In this document: positions 1 to 8,785 of the stretch, in pieces | How the letters are laid out: each line of letters begins with the position of its first letter | Numbering within the stretch: the first letter of the stretch is position 1 | Source: Acidimicrobiia bacterium | GTDB lineage: Bacteria; Actinomycetota; Acidimicrobiia; Spongiisociales; UBA11373 | Reading direction: 5' to 3' | Assembly: GCA_040902765.1 (NCBI GenBank) | Contig: JBBDWO010000026.1 | Location: forward strand, 1 to 64,000 | Length of the DNA: 64,000 bases | The notes under the pieces: generated by a model | Databases searched by the model: none | Seen by the model: only the letters and a program-made list of their open reading frames with translations | Told to the model about the DNA's origin: nothing | Position numbers and translations under genes: made by a program

Positions 1-17
1 ACCCACCAAGCGTGACA

Positions 18-143
18 TATAGGGGGAGTACCGCCGAAGGCGGGGAGGGGGGAGGCCAGACGCTACGTGGGCCTCGCGACGCGTCAGCCCTCCCCCTCCG
101 TCAGCGGCCTGCGGCCGCTGCCACCTCCCCCTACAGGGGAGGA
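18..143. repeat. GC-rich dispersed intergenic repeat, copy 1
   Basis: Contains the blocks ACCGCCGAAGGCGGGGAGG and GTGGGCCTCGCGACGCG, followed by C-rich and G-rich runs that can pair. Related blocks recur near 21366, 23512, 29622 and 55220, always between genes. No gene is visible in positions 1-189. Confidence 0.6.
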
Positions 144-150
144 GAGGCCG

Positions 151-171
151 TCTTGGCTCTTGGCTCTTCGG
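151..171. repeat. Heptanucleotide tandem repeat (TCTTGGC)
   Basis: Three 7-bp units, TCTTGGC twice and then TCTTCGG, just upstream of the GNAT gene. It is one of many 7-bp-period intergenic repeats in this window. Confidence 0.5.
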
Positions 172-189
172 TAACCTCCCACGCGCCTC

Positions 190-1182
190 ATGCCCTCCTT
201 GCCCTCTCCCATTGGCGACGTCTCGTTCCGGCTGTTTTCCGGGGATGACGACTTTCCCGGGATGGTCCGGGTCGTCGACGCGGCCAGCGAGGCCGACGGG
301 ATCGACCGTTCGATCACGGTGGAAGAGACCAGGCAGTATTACCAGCACCTGACCAACTGCGATCCGCTCACCGACGTGCTCGTCGCCGAGGACCCCACCG
401 GCATCGTCGGGTACTCCCGGGTCACCTGGCGGGTGGAAACGGCCACGAACATGCGGGCCATGGAGCAGTTCGGCTGGATCGATCCCCGGGCACGCGGCCG
501 CGGTCTCGGCACGGCGATGCTCGAGTGGTGTGAGGATCGGCTGCGCGAGATCGCCGGGGGTACGCCGCATGACGGACCCACCGAGTTCCGGTCCTGGTAC
601 GACGAGCGGGAGACCGAGAAGCAGGCCCTTCTCACCGACCACGGCTACTCGGTGTCGGAGGTGGATGCCGAGATGACCCGCTCGCTCGACGAGCCGATCC
701 CGGATCGTCCGTTGCCGGATGGCCTGCGCATCGTGCCCAAGACCATCGACGATGCCCGTGAGGTCTTCGACGCCGATACCGAAGCCTTCCGAGACCACGT
801 CGGGTTCGCCGAGGCATCGGAGGAGGACTACCAGGACTTCCTCACCGGCCACTACAGCAAGAACCCGTCCTTGTGGAAGGTCGCCGAGGACGGCGAGGGC
901 ATTGCGGGCATGGTGCTCAACTACGTCGACGAAGCCCACAACGATAAGTTCGGTCGCCGCCGCGGCATCACCGAGTCGATCTCCACTCAGCGGCGTTGGC
1001 GTGGCAAGGGACTCGCCAAGGCGCTGATCGCGGAGAGCATGCGGATGTTCAAGGACATTGGGATGACCGAGGTGGCGCTGGGGGTTCACACGACGAACCC
1101 CACCGGGGCGTTCCAGCTGTACCAGGGACTCGGCTACGAAGTGGTCGCCCGGTCGTACGCGGTTCGCAAGCCGTTCGACTGA
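190..1182 (+). CDS. Tandem-domain GNAT family N-acetyltransferase
   Basis: A 330-residue protein with two GCN5-type acetyltransferase halves, predicted to transfer an acetyl group from acetyl-CoA to an unknown amine. Each half shows a recognisable acetyl-CoA pyrophosphate loop: RARGRGLGTAML in the first half and RRWRGKGLAKALI in the second. The layout resembles double-GNAT enzymes such as mycothiol synthase, but nothing here fixes the substrate. The ATG at 190 is the first start in a frame with coding-like composition. The stop at 1182 abuts the stop of puuD on the opposite strand, so the two genes converge with no spacer. Confidence 0.85.
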   Translation: MPSLPSPIGDVSFRLFSGDDDFPGMVRVVDAASEADGIDRSITVEETRQYYQHLTNCDPLTDVLVAEDPTGIVGYSRVTWRVETATNMRAMEQFGWIDPRARGRGLGTAMLEWCEDRLREIAGGTPHDGPTEFRSWYDERETEKQALLTDHGYSVSEVDAEMTRSLDEPIPDRPLPDGLRIVPKTIDDAREVFDADTEAFRDHVGFAEASEEDYQDFLTGHYSKNPSLWKVAEDGEGIAGMVLNYVDEAHNDKFGRRRGITESISTQRRWRGKGLAKALIAESMRMFKDIGMTEVALGVHTTNPTGAFQLYQGLGYEVVARSYAVRKPFD

Positions 1183-2349
1183 TCAGCCGCCGAACGCCCA
1201 GTCCGTCACTCGCTGCCGCTCCTCATCGGTCATCGCGGTGATGTTGCCCAGTGGCATGAACCCGTTGTCGACCACCCGGCCGATGGTGATGGCGAACGGT
1301 AGGGCGTCCTCCTTGGTGTCGAACACGATCCCCTTGGGCGCTTCAGTGAAGCCCGCCTGAGTGGTGGTGCGAGAGTGGCACGAGGCGCACCGAGCGTCGA
1401 TGATGGACATGATCTCGTCGGGGACCTCGGTGGGCGGGTCGCCGCCCTGCTGGGGCACGGTGACGACGGCGAGGGCGATCATCCCGGCTACCGCCGCCGG
1501 CAGGATCCACACGTTGAGGTGCCCCTGGCCCCGCAGGTTGAACCAGTGGCGCACCAGGGCCCCGATCACGCTGAGTGCCGCCAGCAGCCCCCAGTTCCAC
1601 TCGCTGCCGAAGGTCATCGGAAAGTGGATGCTCACCATGATGAACACCACCGGCAGCGTCAGGTAGTTGTTGTGCAGAGAGCGTCGGGCGGCGTCCTTGA
1701 GGGGTTTCGGGTCAGGGGTCTCGCCGCGGGTCATGGCGTCGACCATCCGGCGCTGCGCCGGGATGATGTCGGCGAACACGTTGGCCGTCATCAGGGTTCC
1801 GAGTACCGCTCCGACGTGGATGTAGGCGGCCCGGCCGGTGAGGATCTGCGAGAAGCCGTAGGCCAGGGCGCCGACGGCGACCACGCCTATCGCGGCTAGC
1901 AACCCTGGCCGGGTGCCGAGCGGACTCTTACACAGCAGGTCATATACGAACCATGCGACGAGCATCGACCCGATACCGATCCCGATCAGCGCCAGGCGGG
2001 ACAGGTCGGCGCGTGACGGATCGACGGAGGTGCCGATCGGCCCGAGCCAGTAGACGAGGGCGAGCAGGGCGAACCCGCTCAGCCAGGTGGCATACGCCTC
2101 CCACTTGAACCAGTGCAGCTTCGCGGGTAGCGACTCCGGGGCGACCTCGTACTTGAGCACCCGGTAGAAGCCGCCGCCGTGTACGGACCACAGCTCGCCG
2201 GCTACCCCCTCATCGCCCGACTCGGGTTTGCGGATGTGGTTGTTGAGCCAGTTGAAGTAGAAGGAGGTCCCGATCCAGGCGATGCCGACGATCACGTGCG
2301 TCCACCGGATGGCGAGATCCAGCCACTGGTGGGCGTGCCCGTCGAACAC
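1183..2349 (-). CDS. puuD: Membrane urate oxidase/hydroxylase PuuD with cytochrome c domain
   Basis: A 388-residue protein with about eight hydrophobic segments in its first 300 residues (opening FDGHAHQWLDLAIRWTHVI). A C-terminal cytochrome c-like domain carries haem motif CASCH near residue 322 and a candidate axial Met in GFMPLG. This matches the PuuD family, which oxidises urate at the membrane and passes electrons to a cytochrome instead of making H2O2 as soluble uricase does. The start is GTG at 2349, directly adjacent to the stop of uraH. It is the last gene of the allB-alc-uraD-uraH-puuD run. The product, 5-hydroxyisourate, is the substrate of the next gene upstream. Confidence 0.88.
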   Translation of the reverse strand: MFDGHAHQWLDLAIRWTHVIVGIAWIGTSFYFNWLNNHIRKPESGDEGVAGELWSVHGGGFYRVLKYEVAPESLPAKLHWFKWEAYATWLSGFALLALVYWLGPIGTSVDPSRADLSRLALIGIGIGSMLVAWFVYDLLCKSPLGTRPGLLAAIGVVAVGALAYGFSQILTGRAAYIHVGAVLGTLMTANVFADIIPAQRRMVDAMTRGETPDPKPLKDAARRSLHNNYLTLPVVFIMVSIHFPMTFGSEWNWGLLAALSVIGALVRHWFNLRGQGHLNVWILPAAVAGMIALAVVTVPQQGGDPPTEVPDEIMSIIDARCASCHSRTTTQAGFTEAPKGIVFDTKEDALPFAITIGRVVDNGFMPLGNITAMTDEERQRVTDWAFGG

Positions 2350-2676
2350 TCAGGAACCCCGATAGGTGCTGTAGCCGAACGGGCTCAAAAGGAGCGGCAC
2401 GTGGTGATGCTCGGCCACGTCGGTCACCCGGAATTCGATCGTCACCTCCGGGAAGAAGGCGGCATCGCCGTGATAGGCGCCGGTGTCGAAGCGGATCCGA
2501 TAGGTGCCCTCGGCCAGCATGCTGCCGTCGGAGAGGAGGGCGCGCCCGTCGGCGTCGGTCGCGGTTTCCACGAGGGTGATGATGGCGCTGTCGTCACGGA
2601 ACTCGAGGGTCACCGGTACGCCCGCAGCAGGACGACCCGCAGCAGTGTCGAGTACATGAGTCGTGATGCCAGCCAT
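2350..2676 (-). CDS. uraH: 5-hydroxyisourate hydrolase (transthyretin-like)
   Basis: A 108-residue protein of normal length for the family. It has the N-terminal THVLD motif (His7), a central HHH stretch and the diagnostic C-terminal YRGS tetrapeptide. It hydrolyses 5-hydroxyisourate to OHCU, the second step after urate oxidation. The ATG is at 2676. It sits between uraD (behind a palindromic intergenic repeat) and puuD (no gap). Confidence 0.93.
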   Translation of the reverse strand: MAGITTHVLDTAAGRPAAGVPVTLEFRDDSAIITLVETATDADGRALLSDGSMLAEGTYRIRFDTGAYHGDAAFFPEVTIEFRVTDVAEHHHVPLLLSPFGYSTYRGS

Positions 2677-2696
2677 GGCAAAAGAGGCTAGTGAGG

Positions 2697-2765
2697 AACG
2701 CTCAACGCTGAACGCTCAACGCAAGACCCGACGGCCTCTGGCGTTGAGCGTTACGCGTTGAGCGT
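2697..2765. repeat. Palindromic heptad repeat (AACGCTC / GCGTTGA)
   Basis: The left arm is three and a half 7-bp AACGCTC-type units. A 19-nt spacer (AAGACCCGACGGCCTCTGG) follows, then inverted GCGTTGA-type units. The arms can fold into a long stem. The right arm overlaps the 3' end of uraD and supplies its last codons and stop. Similar elements lie at 5598, 9813, 28649 and 62300. Confidence 0.75.
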
Positions 2766-3260
2766 GCCGCCTCCGAGCATCTTCCGCAGCCTCAGGTTTG
2801 TGATCCTTGCCTGTTCGGTGGCGGCCATGCCCAGTTCGGTGAGTTCGTCGTTGGCGAGGCGCTCGCGGCACAGGGCGAGCATCTCCTCGCCGGTCTTGCC
2901 ACTGGCAAACACGATGAACGTGTATCCGAAGCGGTCCTCGTACGCCTCGTTGGCTTCTGCGAGCGCCGTAGCCAGCTCGCTGTCGTCACCTACGGCCGAC
3001 TGTTCGTCACGGGACCAGGCCGTGTGGGTGTCGTTGCCGGCCCACCGCTCACCGATCTTCGGATGGGAGGCGAAGGCCTCCATCCAGTCCTCTGAGGTCA
3101 GTTCCCACCACTGCTCCTCGGCGTCGGCGAGCAAGTGGGCGAGTTCCTGATAGGGCCGCCCCTCGGTCATCGCCGCGGCCCACGCCGTCGAGGCGCAGCA
3201 GTCGAGGAACGCCGCGGTGGCGTCGCCGGGATCGGCGCGGTTCAGGTCAGCGATATCCAC
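2751..3260 (-). CDS. uraD: OHCU decarboxylase
   Basis: A 169-residue protein with the signature HPKIGE at residues 66-71, which holds the catalytic His, and a C-terminal helix region MLALCRERLAND typical of 2-oxo-4-hydroxy-4-carboxy-5-ureidoimidazoline decarboxylase. It produces (S)-allantoin. The start is GTG at 3260, overlapping the 3' end of alc by 19 bp, so the two are probably translationally coupled. The last residues (GTLNA) are encoded inside the AACGCTC/GCGTTGA repeat, so an intergenic element appears to have reset the C-terminus. Confidence 0.9.
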   Translation of the reverse strand: MDIADLNRADPGDATAAFLDCCASTAWAAAMTEGRPYQELAHLLADAEEQWWELTSEDWMEAFASHPKIGERWAGNDTHTAWSRDEQSAVGDDSELATALAEANEAYEDRFGYTFIVFASGKTGEEMLALCRERLANDELTELGMAATEQARITNLRLRKMLGGGTLNA

Positions 3261-4255
3261 GGAGCGTCACTGGTGCCGTGCGCCCGGAAGCGGGCGACTC
3301 CACCGTCCGGATAGATGTCGAGTCTGAGGTGGGTGAACGGCCCGGCCACCGCCAGCTCCGAGAAGCGATGGCGACGGTGCGGCTGGAGCGGCGTCTCGGG
3401 CAGGAGCGTCGCCCAGTCGGCGAATCGCAGGTCGTCGAGGGAGGCGTCGGGAGCATCGATCCCCTCGACCTGGGCCGAGCCCGGGGCGTTGCCCTTGAAG
3501 TGGGTGGTGTCGATCTCCACCCGCGACACCGTACCCCGGCCGGCGAGGCGGATCACCGCCCAGTCGTTGCCTTCCCCCCGGCGTCGCTTGGTCTCCCAGC
3601 CATCCCACATGCCCCTCGGCTTCCCGCCCACGAGCATCCGGTTGGGTGACGAGTAGTGACGGTCGGAGCAGTCGATGGCGCGGCCACCGCTGTGCAGGGC
3701 GGCGAGGTCGACCTCGGTCCTGCCGTCGAGCAGACCCGTCGGGGGGACCGGCTCGCCGAGCAGTCGAAGTCGAGCGACCCCGCCATCGGGGAAGATCACC
3801 AGGCGGGCATGGGAGGTGGGCGCGTCGTGGTCCGGTATTGGCACGTCGTTGACGGTGTCGCCGTCGAGCAGGTGCCGTTCCACGAGGGTCTCCCAGCGCT
3901 GAGCGTCTCGGGCCAGTTCGACCAGGTCGGGCCTTCCCGGCAGGTCGATCCGCTCGATGGAGCAGGCATCGGGGTAGTTGCCGGTGAAAAACGAAGTGTC
4001 GACGACCGCGTGGCGGATGATCCCGCGCACTCCGAGCCGGACGATCGCCCAGTCGTGGCCGGCCTCACGGCGTCGCCGCGTCTCCCACCCGTCCATCCAC
4101 TTTCCCCGGTTGGTGTACTCACCGGGTTTCCACACCGGGAGAGCGTCGCTGACGAGATTCTCCTTGGGGGCGAAAAAGTCGTCGTTGGCGGCAACCACCT
4201 GCCCGCCCACCCGGTCGGAGGCGAGGTCGACCAGCATGTCGAAGCGTTCGTCCAT
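3242..4255 (-). CDS. alc: Allantoicase
   Basis: A 337-residue protein with two homologous beta-sandwich halves. The first half contains GKWMDGWETRRRR and DTSFFTGNYPD; the second contains RGMWDGWETKRRRG and DTTHFKGNAPGS. The twofold repeat is the hallmark of allantoicase, which splits allantoate into ureidoglycolate and urea. I chose the ATG at 4255, which overlaps the allB stop as TGATG. A longer upstream reading in the same frame only antiparallels allB. No ureidoglycolate lyase or urease is seen in the window, so the pathway must continue elsewhere. Confidence 0.92.
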   Translation of the reverse strand: MDERFDMLVDLASDRVGGQVVAANDDFFAPKENLVSDALPVWKPGEYTNRGKWMDGWETRRRREAGHDWAIVRLGVRGIIRHAVVDTSFFTGNYPDACSIERIDLPGRPDLVELARDAQRWETLVERHLLDGDTVNDVPIPDHDAPTSHARLVIFPDGGVARLRLLGEPVPPTGLLDGRTEVDLAALHSGGRAIDCSDRHYSSPNRMLVGGKPRGMWDGWETKRRRGEGNDWAVIRLAGRGTVSRVEIDTTHFKGNAPGSAQVEGIDAPDASLDDLRFADWATLLPETPLQPHRRHRFSELAVAGPFTHLRLDIYPDGGVARFRAHGTSDAPWISLT

Positions 4256-5565
4256 CACCTGCTCCTCAGGAGTCGTCCGGGCCGGGCAGCCTCGTCGGCA
4301 CCGGGACCGTAGACCATGGTGCCGCGGACGTAGGTGCTGTGTACCACCCCGGACAGCTCCCTGCCGTGATACGGCGTGTGGGGGTGGCGCTGCCGCAGGG
4401 TCGCGGCGTCGACGGTGAACCGTTGGTCTGGATCCCACACGGCGAGATCGGCTCGCATCCCCGGCTCGATGCGGCCGGTGCGGAGGCCGACGAACCGCGC
4501 CGGTGCCGCACACAGCCACTCGACGATGTCGGCGATGTCGTGCCCGCGGCGGCGAGCCTCGGTCCACATTGCGGGGAGTCGCAGTTCCAGCGAGGCGATG
4601 CCGCCCCATGCCCGGTCGAACCCGCCCACTTTGAGGTCGCCCGGGCACGGCGAGTGGTCCGAAACCACCAGGTCGATGATCCCCGAGCCGAGCGCCGACC
4701 ACAGCGCATCCTGATTGGCGCGGTCGCGGATGGGCGGCGCGCACTTCCACGAGGCATCGTCAGGAGCCTCGCCAGCGTCGAGGGTGAGGTAATGGGGGCA
4801 GGTCTCGACGGTGAGGGGGAGTGCGTCGACTCGGGCGCGGGCGAGTGAGTCGATGGCCGCGGCGGCGGAGAGGTGGAGCACGTGAGCCGGCGAACCGGTG
4901 GAGGCGACGGCGGCGATGAGCACCTCGATGGCCTCCACCTCGGCGGCGGGCGGTCGTGATGCCAGGTAGGAGGCGTAGTCGGGTCCGGCCTCCGGGGCCC
5001 GATTGAGTACGGTCGGGGATTCGGCGTGGACGATCAGCGGGAGCCCGGTGCGGCCTGTGGCCTCCAGGGCCCGGGGCAGCTGGTCGATGCCGATGTTGGG
5101 GAACTCGTCGACACCCGACGGCGACAGGAAGGCCTTGAAGCCGAACACCCCGGCCTCGGCGAGGGCAGGGACCTGGGCCTCACTGCCCGGGATGAGTCCG
5201 CCCCAGAAACCCACGTCGACCCGGATCTGTGGCGCGGCAGCAGCCCGCTTCTGGTCGAGGGCATCGGGCGTGACGGTCGGCGGGATCGAGTTGAGCGGCA
5301 TGTCGACGATGACGGCGACCCCGCCGGCGGCTGCGGCATCGGTGGCGGTGGCGAACCCCTCCCACTCGGTCCGGCCCGGCTCGTTGACGTGGACATGGGT
5401 GTCGACGAGGGCGGGCATGACCACGAGGTCACCGTGGTCGTCAACCGGCCCGGCTGGCGGTCGCTCGGCAACGCCGACGATGAGCCCATCCTCGACGATC
5501 ACCACCGCCGGTCGCAGACCACCGTCGACGAAGACCCGGGAGCTGGTGATGGCGCGGCGGGACAT
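4255..5565 (-). CDS. allB: Allantoinase
   Basis: A 436-residue amidohydrolase of the dihydroorotase/allantoinase group. The metal motif HVHVNEPGRTEWEGF starts at His57. GFKAFLS carries the candidate carboxylated lysine, followed by HAES, CPHYL and SDHSPC. It hydrolyses allantoin to allantoate. It is the first gene of the purine-degradation run transcribed toward 1183. Its upstream side is occupied by the 5598-5669 repeat element. The ATG is at 5565. Confidence 0.93.
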   Translation of the reverse strand: MSRRAITSSRVFVDGGLRPAVVIVEDGLIVGVAERPPAGPVDDHGDLVVMPALVDTHVHVNEPGRTEWEGFATATDAAAAGGVAVIVDMPLNSIPPTVTPDALDQKRAAAAPQIRVDVGFWGGLIPGSEAQVPALAEAGVFGFKAFLSPSGVDEFPNIGIDQLPRALEATGRTGLPLIVHAESPTVLNRAPEAGPDYASYLASRPPAAEVEAIEVLIAAVASTGSPAHVLHLSAAAAIDSLARARVDALPLTVETCPHYLTLDAGEAPDDASWKCAPPIRDRANQDALWSALGSGIIDLVVSDHSPCPGDLKVGGFDRAWGGIASLELRLPAMWTEARRRGHDIADIVEWLCAAPARFVGLRTGRIEPGMRADLAVWDPDQRFTVDAATLRQRHPHTPYHGRELSGVVHSTYVRGTMVYGPGADEAARPGRLLRSR

Positions 5566-5597
5566 TGATGGTCATTGTGGTGCATCAATGCGCAGAA

Positions 5598-5669
5598 AAC
5601 GCTCAACGCTCAACGCTCAACGCTCAACGCAAGACTCGACGACCTCTGGCGTTGAGCGTTGAGCGTTGA
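5598..5669. repeat. Palindromic heptad repeat between nagZ-like gene and allB
   Basis: Four and a half copies of AACGCTC, the spacer AAGACTCGACGACCTCTG, then three copies of GCGTTGA. This is the same design as at 2697, with nearly the same spacer. Confidence 0.75.
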
Positions 5670-5678
5670 CGGTCTCCG

Positions 5679-6842
5679 TCAGCTACACGGGAGCCTTGTC
5701 GCCCACGCGGCGAGTTCGTCCACTCGCTGGCTTGCCTCGAGCAGTCTCTCGGCTGGCAGGTCGCCTGCGATCACGGCGCGCATGATCGCCGCAACCACTT
5801 CCTCGACGACCTCGGGGTCTTCGAGGAGCAGCAGGTCGGCGCCGGCTTCGAGGGCCATGAGGGCGATCTCTCCCGCGTCGCCCAGTTCTTCGAGCGCAGT
5901 CATCGACAGGGCATCGGTGATGGCGACGCCGCCGAAGGAGAACTCGTCGCGCAGGATGCGATACACCGGAGCCGACAGCGACGCCGGACGCAGGGCGTCG
6001 AGCGCCGGGTACACCGGATGGCCCACCAGCACCGCCGGTGCGCCGGCGGCGAAGGCGTCGACGAACGGCGGCCAGTCGATCCGCTCCAGATCGATCCGCT
6101 CGGAGAAGATGACCGAGGTTTCGTAGTGCGGGTCGGTCTCGGAGCCGCCATGGCCGGGGAAATGCTTGGGTACGGGAACCACACCCGCTTCGAGCAGACC
6201 GGTGACGAAGGCGGCTCCGATGGCGCCGACGAGGACGGGGTCGTCGCCCAGGTGCCGCGTGCGTAGTGACGGGTTGTCGATGGCGACCACGTCGATGACC
6301 GGCGCCAGGTCCACGTTGATGCCGAAGGCGAGCATCTCGGCGCCTAGTGTCACCGCCGCCGCGTGGATCTCGTCGAGCGTCATCTCCAGCGCCTCTTCCG
6401 GGAGGGGCAGCGGGGTGACCATGTCGTCGGTGAGGCGTCTGACGATCGGGGAGAACTCCTGGTCGATGGCGATCAGCGCGGGCCCGTCGACGGCGCAGGC
6501 GATGTCGTTGGTGAGGGCGCGGAGTTGGTCCAGGTCCTCGATATTCGGTTTGAACAGGATCATCGCCCTCCCGCCGCGCTCCAGGTGCTGTCGTTCGAGG
6601 AAGCCGAGGGCGAGGTCCTCCGGGGTGGTCATCAGGATGCTGCGAGCGAGGCGTTCGATCTCTGGCGCGGTCAGACCGGGCGGGAGCGTCGTGGTGCTCG
6701 TGGTGGTGGCGACCAGGCTGGAGGTGGTGGTGGGAGCGGGCGGAGCCGAGGTGGCGGTCGTCGTGCTGTGGTTGGCTGCCGGGGCGGTGCAGGCAGTGAC
6801 GACGAGGGCGGCGGTGAGCAGCGGCCGGTGGCGCCGGTTCAG
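5679..6842 (-). CDS. Family 3 glycoside hydrolase lipoprotein (NagZ-like beta-N-acetylhexosaminidase)
   Basis: A secreted lipoprotein of about 387 residues. A basic n-region (NRRHR), a hydrophobic core and the lipobox VTAC are followed by a long Ser/Thr/Pro linker and a GH3 catalytic domain. The domain shows AIDQEFSP, the KHFPGHGGSETDPHYE substrate/acid-base loop and ITDALSM with the candidate nucleophile Asp. NagZ-type enzymes remove GlcNAc from peptidoglycan fragments. No ATG, GTG or TTG precedes the signal peptide closely. The best start is CTG at 6842, overlapping the upstream stop as CTGA. The open frame runs on to 7265, but that part shadows the upstream gene. Confidence 0.8.
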   Translation of the reverse strand: MNRRHRPLLTAALVVTACTAPAANHSTTTATSAPPAPTTTSSLVATTTSTTTLPPGLTAPEIERLARSILMTTPEDLALGFLERQHLERGGRAMILFKPNIEDLDQLRALTNDIACAVDGPALIAIDQEFSPIVRRLTDDMVTPLPLPEEALEMTLDEIHAAAVTLGAEMLAFGINVDLAPVIDVVAIDNPSLRTRHLGDDPVLVGAIGAAFVTGLLEAGVVPVPKHFPGHGGSETDPHYETSVIFSERIDLERIDWPPFVDAFAAGAPAVLVGHPVYPALDALRPASLSAPVYRILRDEFSFGGVAITDALSMTALEELGDAGEIALMALEAGADLLLLEDPEVVEEVVAAIMRAVIAGDLPAERLLEASQRVDELAAWATRLPCS

Positions 6843-7402
6843 AGCGGTGACCCGTAGCTGTGGGGTTCCAGCCCGTCCTCGTCCTGTACGCGGCGGACCA
6901 GATCCATGTACCGGGTGACGCCGAGCAGTTGGCGGTCGAGTAGCGCCCCGAGGTGCTCGGTGGCGTAGGCGGTGGCCTCCTCCAGGTAGCGGGACGGGTC
7001 GTCGGCCCGGTCCAGGTACAGCATGCGCGTCCAGTACGAATTGATGACGAGGGTCTGGAACGCCTGGATGGTGCTGTTGCGTTCGAGCGCGGCCAGCGGA
7101 CGCATGTAGAACAGCACGGCGAACAGGAGGATCGACGCGCCGGCGAGTGCCGCCACCACGCCCGCCCGGGGCCACTCGAAGCCGGATTCGGGCACCGCCA
7201 CCGCCACCCGCACAGCAGCGATCATCGCCCCGAGGGCGACGAGGAACACGACGAGGAAGACCCACTTCATCGTGGTGAAGGCGAACCGATGGCTTCGGGC
7301 GGCGGTGGCGAAGTCGTCCCGATTGGCAGTGATGATCTCGCGGGCGAGGGCGTCGATGGTCGCGGCCGGGGGCTGAGTGTCTGCTGCCTCTGATGCGCTC
7401 AT
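6839..7402 (-). CDS. Two-TM membrane protein of unknown function
   Basis: A 187-residue protein with a short polar N-terminus, then two hydrophobic segments (WVFLVVFLVALGAMIAAV and VVAALAGASILLFAVLFY) and a soluble C-terminal tail of about 80 residues. The general shape recalls the TRADD-N-associated two-TM domain, but I cannot establish homology. I chose ATG 7402 because GAGG lies five bases upstream; a TTG at 7429 is the alternative. It overlaps the downstream GH3 lipoprotein by 4 bp, suggesting co-transcription. Confidence 0.7.
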   Translation of the reverse strand: MSASEAADTQPPAATIDALAREIITANRDDFATAARSHRFAFTTMKWVFLVVFLVALGAMIAAVRVAVAVPESGFEWPRAGVVAALAGASILLFAVLFYMRPLAALERNSTIQAFQTLVINSYWTRMLYLDRADDPSRYLEEATAYATEHLGALLDRQLLGVTRYMDLVRRVQDEDGLEPHSYGSPL

Positions 7403-7441
7403 CCGGACCTCATCGGGTGCCTGGCGCAATGTAGTGGACCA

Positions 7442-8785
7442 CTAGTTGGGAGGCACCGTCGAGTCGGCGAGACGCTGCAGGCTGCTCGACACGGTCACCG
7501 GCCAGTCGTCGACGGTGCGAGGCTCCAGGCTGGTCGCCTCGTTTGGTAGGGCGTCGATGGCGTCGAGCGCCCGCTGGCGGATCTCGGCGAGCGGCGGGGC
7601 CGCCGCCACCCGCTCCCCGGCGACCATCGCCGGTTGCAGCAGCGGCACGTGGCCGTCGAACGTCTCGTCGGCCAGGGCGAGGACGTCGCCGTCCGGCCCC
7701 CGGAACACTTGCTTGATCCCGGGGAGGGTCACCTTGCCGAGTGAGGCCTTGTAGCGGGGGGTCCCGCGGTCGTCCACCAGCTTGTAGACGATGTCGAGGC
7801 TGGGGGCGTCGTCGCTGGTGACCATCGACGTGCCGATGCCGAATCCATCGATGGGGGCACCACCGTCGACGAGTCTCGCCACCTCGTGCTCGTCGAGGCC
7901 GCTGGAGGCGATGATCCCGACCTCGGTGTGCCCGGCGTCGTCGAGCACCTGCCGCACCCGGACGGCCAGGTCGCCGAGGTCCCCCGAGTCGAGCCGGACG
8001 GCACGCACCGTGATGTCCTCGCTGGCCAGGTCGGTGATCACCTTGGCGGCGATGCGGGCCCCGGCGACGGTGTCGTAGGTGTCGATGAGGAACACGATGT
8101 CGTCATCGGCAAAGGTGCGGGCGAAGGATCGGAAGGCCGATTCCTCATCGGGGTGAGCCAGGACGAAGGAATGAGCCATGGTGCCGGTGATCGGGATCCC
8201 GTAGGCGGTCCCGGCCAGCACCAGCGACGAGGCGACCGCTCCGCCGATGTAGGACGCCCGTGCCGCTTTGAGGGCGGCGTCGGCTCCGTGGGCGCGGCGG
8301 GACCCGAAGTCGACGAAGCGGCGCCCCCGCGCCGCCAGATACATCCGCGCCGCCTTCGAGGCGATCATGGTCTGGAAGCCAAGGGCGTTGAGCAGGAACG
8401 TCTCCACCAGCTGAGCGTGGATGACCGGAGCGGTGACCCGCATCAGCGGCTCGGACGGGTAGGCGATGGTCCCTTCCGGCATGGCGTGGACCGTCCCGGC
8501 AAAACCGAAGTCCGCCAGGTAGTCCAGGAAGTCGGCGCTGAAGGTGCGTTCCGAGTCCAGGTAGCGCAGGGCCTCGGGGGTGAAGCGAAGCCGCTCCAGG
8601 TAGGTGAGGGCGGTATCGAGCCCGGCCACCACCATGAACCGGCGCTGGGGCGGCAGCCCGCGGACCCACAGCTCGAAGGTCACCTCGTGGTCGAAGCCGT
8701 CCTGCAGGTAGGCGGCGGCCATGGTGAGCTCATACAGGTCGGTGAGCAGTGACGCGTTGTCGTCGTCGACCCAGGCCACGGTCAA
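7442..8785 (-). CDS. pncB: Nicotinate phosphoribosyltransferase
   Basis: A 447-residue protein with the NAPRTase opening TDLYELTMAAAY, the substrate loop VDFGSRRAHG, the segment GTMAHSF, and RLDSGDLGDL near residue 270. It converts nicotinate and PRPP to nicotinate mononucleotide in NAD salvage. The start is probably TTG at 8785, overlapping the pncA stop by 4 bp (TTGA); a GTG at 8779 is possible. It lies directly downstream of pncA, whose product nicotinate is its substrate. Confidence 0.92.
   Translation of the reverse strand: MTVAWVDDDNASLLTDLYELTMAAAYLQDGFDHEVTFELWVRGLPPQRRFMVVAGLDTALTYLERLRFTPEALRYLDSERTFSADFLDYLADFGFAGTVHAMPEGTIAYPSEPLMRVTAPVIHAQLVETFLLNALGFQTMIASKAARMYLAARGRRFVDFGSRRAHGADAALKAARASYIGGAVASSLVLAGTAYGIPITGTMAHSFVLAHPDEESAFRSFARTFADDDIVFLIDTYDTVAGARIAAKVITDLASEDITVRAVRLDSGDLGDLAVRVRQVLDDAGHTEVGIIASSGLDEHEVARLVDGGAPIDGFGIGTSMVTSDDAPSLDIVYKLVDDRGTPRYKASLGKVTLPGIKQVFRGPDGDVLALADETFDGHVPLLQPAMVAGERVAAAPPLAEIRQRALDAIDALPNEATSLEPRTVDDWPVTVSSSLQRLADSTVPPN

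Noticed and set aside
4256-4750. Upstream extension of allantoicase
   Set aside because: It overlaps allB antiparallel in frame space and has no allantoicase similarity; ATG 4255 overlaps the allB stop neatly.
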